Shown here in pieces: positions 1 through 9,128 of a stretch of 64,000 nucleotides of DNA. This DNA is from B1SED10-225 sp964501415 (GTDB lineage Bacteria > Bacillota_I > Bacilli_A > Izemoplasmatales > Izemoplasmataceae), in contig CAZCSL010000001.1 in assembly GCA_964501415.1 (NCBI GenBank), positions 62,001-126,000 of the forward strand. The letters are read 5' to 3'. Within the stretch, counting starts at the first letter, position 1. Every line of letters starts with the position of its first letter. The translations under genes and the position numbers were made by a program. Below the pieces are notes generated by a model. That model was not told the origin of the DNA, made no database searches, and saw only the letters and a list, made by a program, of their open reading frames with translations.

Positions 1-1142
1 TCAAATGCTTTGATTGCTGAGGTATCAGGGTGAACTTGATAGATGATATTAGAACCTTGCAAGCGGTAATATACAAAGTGATTAATGATATTAACCTCAG
101 CGATATCGTTGCTCAGCGTCATATGCAGTTCAACGTCATCGAGATTACTGAGTGGGCTTCTATAAAGCTGGTTGTTTTCTAGGAAATAAAGAAAAGTGCC
201 ATCAAAGTTCAGATTTGAGAAATCTTCATAATTGCCAAGTTTGACCGCTATTAAGGTTTCTTCAACACCATCATAGACATAAATACCAGAAGCATCCGCT
301 TTTTCTATTATAAATGCTGCGGTTACTTTGTTAGGATGGGTCATTTTCAAAAATAGATAATCCTTAATCGACTCAGCTTCATACTCAGTTTCAAAATTCA
401 TCCACGTTGAACCGGCACCCGTCCCCGCATCACGGTACTGAAAACTTAAGCTATCGGCACTGCGTATAAGCACCCGGTGGGAGGCCTCACTCAGTTCATG
501 TATACCGCTTCTTCTTGAGGCAATCCAGTTATCGTTAAGGCTATAAAGCCCCCATTCAATGCCGTAAGGCCCTTCATGAAGCACATGGAAACGCGTGCCG
601 TTTCGATAAAGATAAAATAGGCCTCCTTGATCTTCTGCAAGTAAGCGTGTGATCGATTCATCGCTTACATCAAAGCGGTATAAAGCCCCTTGATCATTAT
701 TGATGAGATAGATATAATCATCGTGAACATTTAAATGAGTCCCACTACCGGTGATGAATTCATATACCATCGTGCGTTGGTTTGAGAAAGGATCATAGCG
801 ATAAAGACGGTTATTTGAACTGACGTAGTGCACTTTTTCAGTCGCATCATAGGTAACGCGTCCGCCTTGGTTGACATTACCGGAAATATTGCCTTTGCTT
901 TGGCCAAAATAAGGTAACCATTCAGCGGCGAGCGCTGGTTCGTCATCTCCATTTTGCGCCCCGTTAACATCATCGCCATTTTGCTTCCCATTGGTATCGC
1001 CGTTTTGCTTTCCATTTTCATGCGTATCGTTAGGCACATCAAAAGAACCGTTATCTTTATTATCGTCACCGTTTGAACCACAAGCCAAAAGCAAACCCAA
1101 CATCATAATCGCCGCGAGGCTAAACCATAGTTTGTTTTTCAT
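1..1142 (-). CDS. lipoprotein with low-complexity linker and beta-propeller-like body (partial, C-terminus outside window)
   Basis: Reading the minus strand from the ATG at 1142 gives an uninterrupted frame of 380 codons that runs off the left edge. The first 21 residues are a lipoprotein signal peptide (M-K-N-K start, hydrophobic core, lipobox L-L-L-A-C). A linker follows with an N-G-(K/D/A)-Q-N-G-D pattern repeated about four times, which would hold the body away from the membrane. The body has short repeats such as Y-V-S-S-N-N-R-L-Y-R-Y-D and Y-I-Y-L-I-N-N-D, which resemble the DUF5050-type propeller of Bacillota surface proteins. The Shine-Dalgarno GAGAGGATGG lies just upstream. Function is unknown; a surface sensor or binding protein is an inference. 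The lipoprotein call is strong, the fold call moderate. Confidence 0.8.
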   Translation of the reverse strand, partial: MKNKLWFSLAAIMMLGLLLACGSNGDDNKDNGSFDVPNDTHENGKQNGDTNGKQNGDDVNGAQNGDDEPALAAEWLPYFGQSKGNISGNVNQGGRVTYDATEKVHYVSSNNRLYRYDPFSNQRTMVYEFITGSGTHLNVHDDYIYLINNDQGALYRFDVSDESITRLLAEDQGGLFYLYRNGTRFHVLHEGPYGIEWGLYSLNDNWIASRRSGIHELSEASHRVLIRSADSLSFQYRDAGTGAGSTWMNFETEYEAESIKDYLFLKMTHPNKVTAAFIIEKADASGIYVYDGVEETLIAVKLGNYEDFSNLNFDGTFLYFLENNQLYRSPLSNLDDVELHMTLSNDIAEVNIINHFVYYRLQGSNIIYQVHPDTSAIKAF

Positions 1143-1203
1143 TTAACCATCCTCTCATCATAAAATATTTTAACGCATTTAAACGCTTGATAAAGCGATT
1201 TTG

Positions 1204-1231
1204 ATTATAGCTATATTATATCAAAACTCAA
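1204..1231 (-). promoter_or_regulatory. sigma-A-type promoter for the partial lipoprotein gene
   Basis: On the minus strand, TTGAGT (1231-1226) is followed after 16 bases by a perfect TATAAT (1209-1204). This lies about 60 bases upstream of the lipoprotein start codon. Confidence 0.6.
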
Positions 1232-1372
1232 GGACAAACTTATCAAACATTTTTAGATTTATATACAAAAGCTATATTTTTTGATTAAAAACTTAAGTGA
1301 AAACCTATGGAATTTAATGGGGCTACAGTTAATTATTGGTTTGTATTACCCCCTAAATTAGGCCTTCAAGAC

Positions 1373-1401
1373 TTGCAATTTTTCTAATTAAGGCTTATAA
1401 T
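1373..1401 (+). promoter_or_regulatory. sigma-A-type promoter for the MgtC-like gene
   Basis: TTGCAA (1373-1378), a 17-base spacer and a perfect TATAAT (1396-1401) lie 29 bases before the start codon of the MgtC-like gene. Confidence 0.7.
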
Positions 1402-1430
1402 AGAATGTTATCATAGAAAGAAGTGGTTAT

Positions 1431-1943
1431 ATGTTCAGTATTTTGGCGATGAACCCAGAAGTTGATCTTAACTATATCTTGCAAAGCTTAGGTCTGACGA
1501 TCCTTTTTGTCGGTTTAATTGGCTTTGAACGACAGCGCCGCAACAAGATTGCGGGTTTAACGACGCACTTGTTGGTCGCCATTGGTGCGGCGGGTCTGAC
1601 GATTGCCCAACAAAAGATGGTTTTTGATACCATCGTTTTTATCCGTGAAACGATGGCCAATGAACCAGAGCTTTTGGAATACATGGACATCCCCTTACAA
1701 AGACAACGGATTGTGGCACAAATCGTATCGGGAATCGGGTTTTTGGGTACCGGTGCAATCTTAAAGACCAATGGGTATATTAGTGGTTTGACCACGGCCT
1801 CAACTTTATGGATAAGTGCCATCATCGGAATTATTTTTGGTTATGGTATGTATGACCTTGGTATTGCCCTTTCATTGATGACGTTATTCGTTTTAACTAT
1901 CATTAAAAACGTGATTCGACATAACGTCGATGAATATCACTAA
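1431..1943 (+). CDS. MgtC/SapB family membrane protein
   Basis: This is a 170-residue integral membrane protein of the MgtC/SapB family. The family's N-terminal hallmark is visible at about residues 30-55: a helix ending in G-L-I-G-F-E-R-Q-R-R followed by A-G-L-T-T-H. A second hallmark, the G-I-G-F-L-G-T-G-A-I-L turn, is near residue 102, and G-L-T-T-A-S-T-L-W near 118. About five membrane helices are predicted by eye. The cytoplasmic domain of full-length MgtC is absent, so this is the short form. MgtC proteins are linked to growth at low magnesium and to membrane energetics, but the exact biochemical activity is unsettled. The gene stands alone between its own promoter and terminator. Confidence 0.85.
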   Translation: MFSILAMNPEVDLNYILQSLGLTILFVGLIGFERQRRNKIAGLTTHLLVAIGAAGLTIAQQKMVFDTIVFIRETMANEPELLEYMDIPLQRQRIVAQIVSGIGFLGTGAILKTNGYISGLTTASTLWISAIIGIIFGYGMYDLGIALSLMTLFVLTIIKNVIRHNVDEYH

Positions 1944-1945
1944 GT

Positions 1946-1969
1946 AAGCCTTGAAAACAAGGCTTTTTT
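1946..1969 (+). terminator. intrinsic terminator after the MgtC-like gene
   Basis: An 8-bp stem AAGCCTTG/CAAGGCTT with an AAAA loop is followed by a run of T. It begins three bases after the stop codon. Confidence 0.85.
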
Positions 1970-1993
1970 CTTGAAAATATTATATCGTTTTAC

Positions 1994-2022
1994 TCGCAAA
2001 ATGAACCAATTTCAGATACAAT
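1994..2022 (+). promoter_or_regulatory. possible promoter of the suf operon
   Basis: TACAAT (2017-2022) lies 27 bases ahead of sufC, and a weak TCGCAA (1994-1999) stands 17 bases further upstream. No IscR-like or other operator palindrome was seen. Confidence 0.4.
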
Positions 2023-2049
2023 AATGATGGAGTTTAAGGAGGTATACAT

Positions 2050-2886
2050 ATGGCAACATTAAAAATTGAAAACTTACACGCCCGAGTTGATAATCATGAG
2101 ATTTTAAAGGGCGTATCATTAGAGATAAAAGGTGGGCAAACCCATGCGATCATGGGACCTAACGGTACGGGTAAATCTACCTTAGCAAGCGTTATTATGG
2201 GGCATCCACGCTATGAAGTCACCCAAGGAAAGATTACTTTAGATGGTGAAGATGTCTTAGAGATGTCGGTGGATGAGCGTGCAAAAGCAGGCTTATTTTT
2301 AGCGATGCAAAGCCCACAAGAAGTCCCTGGGGTCACCAACTCAGACTTCATCAAAAGCGCGATGAACGCGCGTCAAAAAGAAGGAAAAAGCGTCAGTTTG
2401 TTTAGTTTCATTCGCGCCTTAGACGAAGCGGTGGCGAAGTTGAAAATGTCAGAAGATTTGCCCCATCGCTATTTAAACGATGGCTTTTCTGGTGGCGAGA
2501 AGAAACGTAATGAAATTTTACAGATGCGCTTGTTAAAACCGCAAATCGCCATTTTGGATGAGATTGATTCAGGCTTGGATATCGACGCGCTTAAAATCGT
2601 CGGTGAGGCCGTCAGTGAAATGAAAGGCAAAGATTTAGGTCTTTTATTAATCACCCATTACCAGCGCTTGTTAGATTATATCAGCGCTGATTATGTACAC
2701 GTCATGATGCAAGGCAGAATCGTTAAAAGCGGCGATACATCCTTGATGAAAAAAATAGATGAACAAGGCTATGACTGGATTAAAGAAGAAGCAGGCATCG
2801 ATGATGAACGCGTTATTCCCGAAGATAAAGAAGATATTATCTTGGGTAGTTGTGCTACGAAAGAAGCGCTAGAAAATGACCAGTAA
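2050..2886 (+). CDS. sufC: Fe-S cluster assembly ATPase SufC
   Basis: SufC is the soluble ABC-type ATPase of the SUF scaffold; it works in the cytoplasm with SufB and SufD to build and hand over iron-sulfur clusters. Walker A G-P-N-G-T-G-K-S-T is at residues 36-44, the ABC signature F-S-G-G-E-K-K-R-N-E near 146-155, and Walker B with I-L-D-E-I-D-S-G-L-D near 167-176. F-S-G-G-E-K-K-R-N-E is typical of SufC. At 278 residues the protein is slightly longer than the usual 250 because of an acidic C-terminal tail. A strong AAGGAGG ribosome site precedes the ATG. It is the first gene of a sufCDSUB operon and overlaps sufD by 11 bases, which suggests coupled translation. Confidence 0.97.
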   Translation: MATLKIENLHARVDNHEILKGVSLEIKGGQTHAIMGPNGTGKSTLASVIMGHPRYEVTQGKITLDGEDVLEMSVDERAKAGLFLAMQSPQEVPGVTNSDFIKSAMNARQKEGKSVSLFSFIRALDEAVAKLKMSEDLPHRYLNDGFSGGEKKRNEILQMRLLKPQIAILDEIDSGLDIDALKIVGEAVSEMKGKDLGLLLITHYQRLLDYISADYVHVMMQGRIVKSGDTSLMKKIDEQGYDWIKEEAGIDDERVIPEDKEDIILGSCATKEALENDQ

Positions 2887-3910
2887 CACCGATCAAGCTA
2901 AGCATATTCTAGCCTTAATAGAAGCCCTTGACGATGTTATCGTTATCGAGGACGGCAAGGTGATTAAAAACACCCTTAGCGACAAACAAATCACCGTAGC
3001 AAAAAACCAAGACGATACAACCATCAAAACCTTTAAAAGCGATAACGTAATCGTATCGAACAACCAAAAAGACGCACAATGTCGCTTTAAAATCCACGTA
3101 CCAAAAAATCATCATGCCAAACAGCCTGTGCACTTGTTTTTTATTCAAGAAAGCCCTGATTTAAAACATAATGTCGAAGTGGTATTAGCCCAAAATGCTA
3201 AACTCACGTATAACGAATATATTTACGGCAAATCATCCGTAACGGTTGATTTTGTCTCACAAATCCATTTGGATTCGCATGCAGAACTTTCTTATCACAG
3301 CATTGCCAACATGGATCAAAACACACTTTCTTCGATTCACCGTTTAGCCCGAGTTAACGAGGCGTCTTTAGCCTATTTTAAGACCGCTCAAATGGGCCAT
3401 GGCAATACCCATCAAGATACCGCGATTGATTTAATTGGCGCGCGTTCTTATGGTGAGATAAAAACCGTTGCTTTGGCCAATGAAAAACAAGAGGCCATCA
3501 TTAAGAGCTTAATCGAACACAGCGCTAAGGAAACCGAAGGGTATATCGAGCAATATGGCGTGGCTACCGACGAAAGCTTCTTGGTTTTTGAAGGCGTCGG
3601 TAAAATCCACAAAGGCATGAAAGGCTCTAAAGCCCACCAACACAACAAAGGCGTGGTTTTAAATAACGCCGCTCGTTTGGATGCCAACCCATTGCTTTTA
3701 ATCGATGAATATGACGTTGAAGCCTCACACGGGGCAGCCATCGGTCAGATTGATGTGGAGCAACTCTATTATTTGATGTCGCGCGGTCTAAGTGAAAAAG
3801 ACGCGCAACGTTTGATTATCAAAGGCTATTTGGTACCCTTAGAAACCTTGATGAAAAACGAACATATGCAACAACACTTCCAAACCTTACTCGCACAAAA
3901 AACCGATTGA
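2876..3910 (+). CDS. sufD: Fe-S cluster assembly protein SufD
   Basis: SufD is the partner of SufB in the SufBC2D scaffold. The right-handed beta-helix core is recognisable, and the C-terminal motif Q-L-Y-Y-L-M-S-R-G-L-S-E-K-D-A closely matches the equivalent stretch of the SufB encoded downstream (Q-L-F-Y-L-M-S-R-G-L-S-E-E-E-A). The conserved H-K-G-M-K-G-S-K-A-H-Q near residue 245 fits the family. At 344 residues it is shorter than the roughly 430 of Bacillus SufD, mainly in the N-terminal helical region, so it may be a reduced form. The start codon lies inside the end of sufC. Confidence 0.93.
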   Translation: MTSNTDQAKHILALIEALDDVIVIEDGKVIKNTLSDKQITVAKNQDDTTIKTFKSDNVIVSNNQKDAQCRFKIHVPKNHHAKQPVHLFFIQESPDLKHNVEVVLAQNAKLTYNEYIYGKSSVTVDFVSQIHLDSHAELSYHSIANMDQNTLSSIHRLARVNEASLAYFKTAQMGHGNTHQDTAIDLIGARSYGEIKTVALANEKQEAIIKSLIEHSAKETEGYIEQYGVATDESFLVFEGVGKIHKGMKGSKAHQHNKGVVLNNAARLDANPLLLIDEYDVEASHGAAIGQIDVEQLYYLMSRGLSEKDAQRLIIKGYLVPLETLMKNEHMQQHFQTLLAQKTD

Positions 3911-3928
3911 TCACAAGGAGAATTAGCG

Positions 3929-5137
3929 ATGTTAGATGCACGCTTAAGAAAAGATTTCCCCGTATTAAAACAAGATGGATTGGTATATTTAGATTCTGCG
4001 GCTTCCGCTTTAACCCCTAAACCGGTAATCGAAGCGCTTAAAGAATACTATACCGATTTTTCAGTGAACGTTCATCGCGGGGTTTACCGTCTAAGCTATG
4101 ACGCGACGCAAAAATATGAAGCGGCCAGACAAACTATCGCCAATGCGATCAACGCCAACTTTGAAGAAGTCGTTTTCACCAAAGGCGCAACCTCGGCTTT
4201 GAACTTAGTGGCGATGAGCTATGGCATGGCAAATGTAAAAGCTGGCGATGAGATTATCGTTAGCGAACTTGAACATCATTCGCATTTGTTGCCGTGGCAA
4301 AACGTTGCGAAAAAAACCGGGGCATCGTTAGTTTACCTGCCCTTGACAAAAGCGGGCAGAATTACGGTGGAAAATTTTAAAAGCGTTGTTTCTAAGCGTA
4401 CCAAGATTGTCGCTTTAACGCATGTATCAAATGTGTTAGGTTACCAAACCCCGATTGAAGAAATTATCGAAATCGCGCATCAACAAGACGCTATCGTCTG
4501 TGTAGATGCCGCCCAATCAGTTCCGCATCAACGCGTTGATGTGAGGGCACTTGATTGTGATTTTTTAGCCTTCTCAGGCCATAAGATGTGCGGTCCCACA
4601 GGCATTGGGGTCATGTATGGTAAAAAACATCTATTAGATAATATGGATCCCATTGAACTAGGCGGCGACATGAATGATTATGTCGATAAAAACCGCTACG
4701 AAGTTAAAGATACGCCTTACCGCTTTGAAGCGGGCACCCCACCAATCGCTCAAGCGATTGGCCTAGCCAAAGCCTTTGATTACCTTAATACGCTTGGCTT
4801 CGATCAAATAGCAAGGCATGAAAAAGCCCTTCTAAAACAAGCCTTAGAAGGCCTTTCAAAAATAGAGAATGTTATCATCCACAATCCTAGTAGCGATACG
4901 GGCATTATCGCCTTTAACTTAAAAGGCGTCCATCCACATGATGCGATTAGCTTTTTTGATGAAGATCAAATCGCCATGCGCGCGGGACACCATTGTGCTC
5001 AAACGGTCATTCAGTTTTTAAACGTCCCTGCGACCTTAAGAGCATCCTTTTATATTTATAACACGCCCGATGACGTTGAACGATTTTTGAAAAACGTATC
5101 AAAAGCCGTTGCGTTTTTCAAATCAGTAGGGTTTTAG
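3929..5137 (+). CDS. sufS: cysteine desulfurase SufS
   Basis: This is a PLP-dependent class-V aminotransferase fold enzyme that takes sulfur from L-cysteine and passes it to SufU. The PLP lysine is Lys219 in S-G-H-K-M-C-G-P-T-G, and the catalytic persulfide cysteine is Cys356 in M-R-A-G-H-H-C-A-Q. The short R-x-G-x-H-C loop is typical of group II desulfurases (SufS). Length is 402 residues, within the family range of 400-410. The ribosome site AAGGAG is ten bases before the ATG. Its position between sufD and sufU matches the Bacillota operon order and supports SufS rather than NifS/IscS. Confidence 0.97.
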   Translation: MLDARLRKDFPVLKQDGLVYLDSAASALTPKPVIEALKEYYTDFSVNVHRGVYRLSYDATQKYEAARQTIANAINANFEEVVFTKGATSALNLVAMSYGMANVKAGDEIIVSELEHHSHLLPWQNVAKKTGASLVYLPLTKAGRITVENFKSVVSKRTKIVALTHVSNVLGYQTPIEEIIEIAHQQDAIVCVDAAQSVPHQRVDVRALDCDFLAFSGHKMCGPTGIGVMYGKKHLLDNMDPIELGGDMNDYVDKNRYEVKDTPYRFEAGTPPIAQAIGLAKAFDYLNTLGFDQIARHEKALLKQALEGLSKIENVIIHNPSSDTGIIAFNLKGVHPHDAISFFDEDQIAMRAGHHCAQTVIQFLNVPATLRASFYIYNTPDDVERFLKNVSKAVAFFKSVGF

Positions 5138-5147
5138 GAGGCCACAT

Positions 5148-5582
5148 ATGAGAGAACTTAAGAATTTATACCGTCAAATTATCATGGATCATTACAAAAA
5201 CCCTAGACACAAAGGCTTAATTGATGATGCTGGGTATGTGAAAGAACATATCAAAAACCCTTCTTGCGGCGATGATATCACGATTCAAAGTCGAGTAGAA
5301 GACGGCGTGATCAAAGATATTAGACACGAAGGCAGCGGCTGCAGTATTTGTTGTTCCAGCGCGTCGGTTTTAGCAACGTTGCTAAGAGGCAAACCTACCA
5401 ACGAAGCGCAAATCTTCACGACCAACTACATCAACATGATAACCAACCAACCCTACGATACCCAATTTGAATTCGAAGACGCCATCGCTTATCAAGGCGT
5501 CAAAGATTTTCCCGCTAGAACCAAGTGTGCAACCATCGCATGGTTAGCATTCGAACAAACCCTTAAAAAGCAGGTGAAATAG
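5148..5582 (+). CDS. sufU: zinc-dependent sulfurtransferase SufU
   Basis: SufU accepts persulfide sulfur from SufS through a zinc-exchange mechanism. The zinc ligands are visible: Cys40 and Asp42 in N-P-S-C-G-D-D, a cysteine in G-S-G-C-S-I-C-C (residues 62-69), and the cysteine of T-K-C-A-T-I-A-W near residue 127. The insertion between the second and third ligands that separates SufU from IscU is present. Length 144 residues is normal. Ribosome site TAGGAGG is eight bases upstream. The stop codon abuts sufB directly. Confidence 0.95.
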   Translation: MRELKNLYRQIIMDHYKNPRHKGLIDDAGYVKEHIKNPSCGDDITIQSRVEDGVIKDIRHEGSGCSICCSSASVLATLLRGKPTNEAQIFTTNYINMITNQPYDTQFEFEDAIAYQGVKDFPARTKCATIAWLAFEQTLKKQVK

Positions 5583-6995
5583 ATGAACAATGACACCAAA
5601 AAAGAAATAGAACAAATCATTGGTGATTATAAATACGGTTTCAAAACCGAAACTAAAAGCATACACGATACTGGTAAAGGCTTAACCGAAGACATCATCA
5701 AAGAAATCAGCACGATAAAAAAAGAACCCAAATGGATGCTTGATTTCCGTTTGAAAGCCTTCAAACATTTTAAAGAAAAACCGATTCCCACGTGGGGACC
5801 GGACTTAACCAAAATTAACTTTGATGATATTACTTACTACGTCAAACCCTCAGAACGCAGTGAAAAATCTTGGGATGATGTACCTGAGGAAATCAAAAAT
5901 ACCTTTGATAAACTCGGTATTCCCGAGGCTGAGCAAAAGTTCTTATCCGGGGTTGGCGCGCAATTTGAAAGCGAGGCCGTCTATCACTCTACGCAAAAAG
6001 AACTAGAAGACTTAGGCGTCATTTTCCTCGATACCGACACCGCTTTAAAAGAACATCCCGATATCGTTAAATCCTTTCTTTCCAAAGTGATTCCCATCGA
6101 TGACAATAAATATTCCGCTTTAAACTCTGCGGTATGGAGTGGTGGGTCATTTATCTATGTCCCCAAAGGCGTTAAAGTTGAAAAGCCCTTGCAATCTTAT
6201 TTCCGCATCAACAGCGAACAAATGGGGCAATTCGAACGCACCTTAATCATCGTTGATGAAGGGGCCTCCTTGCATTATGTAGAAGGCTGTACGGCACCGA
6301 TTTATACGACCAACTCCTTACATGCGGCCAACGTTGAGATCTTTGTTAAAAAGGGTGGATATTGTCGCTATACCACCATCCAAAACTGGGCGGCCAACAT
6401 CGTGAATTTGGTCACCAAACGCGCCATGGTCGAAGAAGATGGCCATATGGAGTGGGTGGATGGCAATATCGGTAGCGGCATCAACATGAAATACCCTACC
6501 TGCATCTTAAAAGGTGACCGCGCCAAAGGGACCACGATATCAATCGCCTTTGCGGGTAAAAACATGCACCAAGATACCGGGGCAAAAATGATACACCTCG
6601 GTAAAAACACCACCTCATCCATCATCAGTAAATCGATGAGTGCCAAAGGCGGTAAAGTCAATTATCGCGGTATGATTCATCACGATCAAAAGGCGATTGG
6701 TGCCAAGAGCAACGTAGAATGTGATACGATTATTTTAGATGATGAAAGCACCTCAGATACTTTGCCCTATAACATCGTTAAAAATAACTACGCGACGGTA
6801 CAACACGAAGCCAGCGTCTCTAAAGTCAGTGAAGAACAACTATTTTATTTGATGAGCCGTGGCTTAAGCGAAGAAGAAGCCACCGAGATGATTATCATGG
6901 GCTTTATCGAGCCTTTTGCCAAAGAACTACCGATGGAATATGCCGTTGAGCTCAATCAACTCATTAAACTTGAAATGGAAGGCTCGATTGGCTAA
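5583..6995 (+). CDS. sufB: Fe-S cluster assembly scaffold SufB
   Basis: SufB is the scaffold subunit on which the Fe-S cluster forms, in complex with SufC and SufD. Length 470 residues is standard. Recognisable family stretches include F-L-S-G-V-G-A-Q-F-E-S-E-A-V-Y near residue 120, S-G-G-S-F-I-Y-V-P-K-G-V near 186, Y-V-E-G-C-T-A-P near 233, and the C-terminal L-M-S-R-G-L-S-E-E-E-A near 420. It starts one base after the sufU stop, ending a five-gene operon. No clear terminator follows, so some readthrough into transketolase is possible. Confidence 0.97.
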   Translation: MNNDTKKEIEQIIGDYKYGFKTETKSIHDTGKGLTEDIIKEISTIKKEPKWMLDFRLKAFKHFKEKPIPTWGPDLTKINFDDITYYVKPSERSEKSWDDVPEEIKNTFDKLGIPEAEQKFLSGVGAQFESEAVYHSTQKELEDLGVIFLDTDTALKEHPDIVKSFLSKVIPIDDNKYSALNSAVWSGGSFIYVPKGVKVEKPLQSYFRINSEQMGQFERTLIIVDEGASLHYVEGCTAPIYTTNSLHAANVEIFVKKGGYCRYTTIQNWAANIVNLVTKRAMVEEDGHMEWVDGNIGSGINMKYPTCILKGDRAKGTTISIAFAGKNMHQDTGAKMIHLGKNTTSSIISKSMSAKGGKVNYRGMIHHDQKAIGAKSNVECDTIILDDESTSDTLPYNIVKNNYATVQHEASVSKVSEEQLFYLMSRGLSEEEATEMIIMGFIEPFAKELPMEYAVELNQLIKLEMEGSIG

Positions 6996-7075
6996 TTTAG
7001 AAACGCTATGTCTATGAATCAAACAAAGCAACACTAAGTAATATAACTCAAAACTGAAAAGAAAGAAGGGTTATG

Positions 7076-9016
7076 ATGGAAAAAAGTATTCAAGCAATTC
7101 GATTTTTAGGCCTTGATATGATTAACGAGGCCAACAGTGGACATCCTGGTATTGTCCTTGGGTTTGCACCTGTGATGTACCGATTGTTTACCAAACATTT
7201 AAAATTCAATCCCAACGATCCCCATTGGTTTGACCGCGACCGCTTCATCCTCTCTGCAGGCCATGGGTCTGCCTTGCTTTATGCGACGCTGCATTTGAGC
7301 GGGTATGAGGTATCAAAAACCGACTTAAAACAATTCAGACAACTCAATTCTGCCACACCAGGTCATCCAGAGTTTGGAGATACCCCAGGTGTAGAAGCCA
7401 CAACCGGCCCCTTGGGCCAAGGCATTGGCATGGCTGTAGGTATGGCTTTAGCCGAACACAGTTTGCGTGCACGTTATAATCAAAAAGACTATAACGTCGT
7501 CGATCACTACACCTATACGATTTGTGGTGATGGCGATTTACAAGAAGGCGTAGCGTTAGAAAGTCTTTCTTTGGCTGGCCATTTAGGCTTAGAACGTTTG
7601 ATTGTCTTATTTGATTCCAATGACGTACAACTAGATGGCCCCACTAAAGAAGCTGTCAGCGACGATATGGAAATGAAGATGAAAAGCATGGGCTTTGATT
7701 ATCAACTTGTTGAGGATGCCAACGATTTAGAAGCCTTAGACAATGCCATTGAAAACGCTAAAGCGTCAAATAAACCATCCTTTATCGAAATCAAAAGCGT
7801 CATTGGCGCTGGCTCACCTGCCGCAGGCACTTCAAAAGCCCACGGGGCGCCCATCGGCAAAGAAGCTACCGAAGCGATGCGCAAAGCAGCCGGGTATGAT
7901 TATGAACCCTTTGAAGTTCCTAAAGACGTTTACGACGATTTTACCCAACAAATCGCCCCGCGCAGTGAAGCCAAACACATCTATTGGCAAGAGACGATGG
8001 ATGAATTTAGCGAACGTTACCCAACATATTTTGAACAGCTAGTCCAAATCATCGAACGTGGCTTAAACGTCGATATTGATAAACTAGTGGCAGATAAGGA
8101 AATTGGCTTTAATGAAGCAACCCGTGCTTCCATGGGCGAAATCTTAGAGGCCGCTCAAAAACAGATTCCTGAGATGATTGGCGGTTCAGCTGATTTATCC
8201 GGTTCTACCAAAGTAAAAGGTTTAAACGGTCATTTCACACAAGCCACCCCACTTGGGCGCAATATCAATTATGGCGTACGTGAACACGCCATGGCCGCTA
8301 TTACCAATGGACTGACGCTACATCAAATGAAAGCTTTTGCGGGTGGATTCTTTATCTTTAGCGATTACATGAAACCTTCCATTCGCCTAGCGGCACTGAT
8401 GAAGATTCCATCACTATTTATCTTTACCCATGATTCAGTGGCGGTTGGCGAAGATGGGCCCACCCACGAACCGATCGAACAACTGACGATGTTTAGAGCC
8501 ATGCCTAATCTAAACGTCTATCGCCCTGCCAACGCACAAGAAGTAAAATTCGCCTTAAAAGCGGCTTTGGAATCCAAAACAACCCCAAGCGTTATCGTCT
8601 TGACACGTCAAGGCGTGACACAAAAACATCACTCCGACTATAACACCTTTAAACAAGGCGCTTATATCGTGTCTGATCACAAGGATTATGAGGCTATTTT
8701 GATGGCTAGTGGTAGCGAAGTCGAACTCGCCCTTGATACCCAAGCCTTGTTACTGAAGGCAAAAGACATCAAAACACGTGTCGTAGCGGTGCCTTCACTA
8801 GAAAACTTTAAAAGACAAAGTGAAAAATATCAAGACACCGTATTGCCTAAAACGTGCGAAAAACGCATTGCTATCGAACTAGGTAGCCCAGATTCTTGGT
8901 ATCGATTTGCAACCCACGTTTATGGCTTGGAACGCTTTGGTAAGTCAGGTAAAGGCAACGACGTGGTAGCGGATTTAGGTTTTACCCCTGAACAAATCAT
9001 GAAAAAATATTTCTAA
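7076..9016 (+). CDS. tkt: transketolase
   Basis: Transketolase moves two-carbon ketol units between sugar phosphates in the non-oxidative pentose phosphate pathway, using thiamine diphosphate. Seen in order: S-G-H-P-G-I-V-L-G near residue 20; T-G-P-L-G-Q-G-I near 110; the TPP/metal-binding G-D-G-D-L-Q-E-G near 150 ending in D-S-N-D-V-Q-L-D-G; V-R-E-H-A-M-A-A-I near 400 with the catalytic glutamate; and E-D-G-P-T-H-E-P near 460. The domain order is complete. Two in-frame ATGs occur at 7073 and 7076; the second is chosen because GAAGGG (7065-7070) would be only two bases from the first. Most transketolases have D-L-M-E-G where this one has D-L-Q-E-G, a mild variation. Confidence 0.96.
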   Translation: MEKSIQAIRFLGLDMINEANSGHPGIVLGFAPVMYRLFTKHLKFNPNDPHWFDRDRFILSAGHGSALLYATLHLSGYEVSKTDLKQFRQLNSATPGHPEFGDTPGVEATTGPLGQGIGMAVGMALAEHSLRARYNQKDYNVVDHYTYTICGDGDLQEGVALESLSLAGHLGLERLIVLFDSNDVQLDGPTKEAVSDDMEMKMKSMGFDYQLVEDANDLEALDNAIENAKASNKPSFIEIKSVIGAGSPAAGTSKAHGAPIGKEATEAMRKAAGYDYEPFEVPKDVYDDFTQQIAPRSEAKHIYWQETMDEFSERYPTYFEQLVQIIERGLNVDIDKLVADKEIGFNEATRASMGEILEAAQKQIPEMIGGSADLSGSTKVKGLNGHFTQATPLGRNINYGVREHAMAAITNGLTLHQMKAFAGGFFIFSDYMKPSIRLAALMKIPSLFIFTHDSVAVGEDGPTHEPIEQLTMFRAMPNLNVYRPANAQEVKFALKAALESKTTPSVIVLTRQGVTQKHHSDYNTFKQGAYIVSDHKDYEAILMASGSEVELALDTQALLLKAKDIKTRVVAVPSLENFKRQSEKYQDTVLPKTCEKRIAIELGSPDSWYRFATHVYGLERFGKSGKGNDVVADLGFTPEQIMKKYF

Positions 9017-9027
9017 AAACCACCCTC

Positions 9028-9057
9028 AAGACGTTCGGTAAAACGAACGTCTTTTTT
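9028..9057 (+). terminator. intrinsic terminator after tkt
   Basis: A 10-bp perfect stem AAGACGTTCG/CGAACGTCTT with a six-base loop is followed by T's, 12 bases after the tkt stop. Confidence 0.9.
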
Positions 9058-9128
9058 GGTGAAAAAAACAAAAGAAAATCGCAATTCACCGTACCATATT
9101 TTCGGTATCATAAGGGTAAGGAGGGGCT

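Noticed and set aside
1183..1196. cre-like or operator palindrome upstream of the partial lipoprotein gene
   Set aside because: CGCTTGATAAAGCG is symmetric only over five bases per arm and differs from the cre consensus at several positions.
6996..7075. Terminator or promoter between sufB and tkt
   Set aside because: No hairpin with T run and no -35/-10 pair of acceptable quality could be found, so none is listed.
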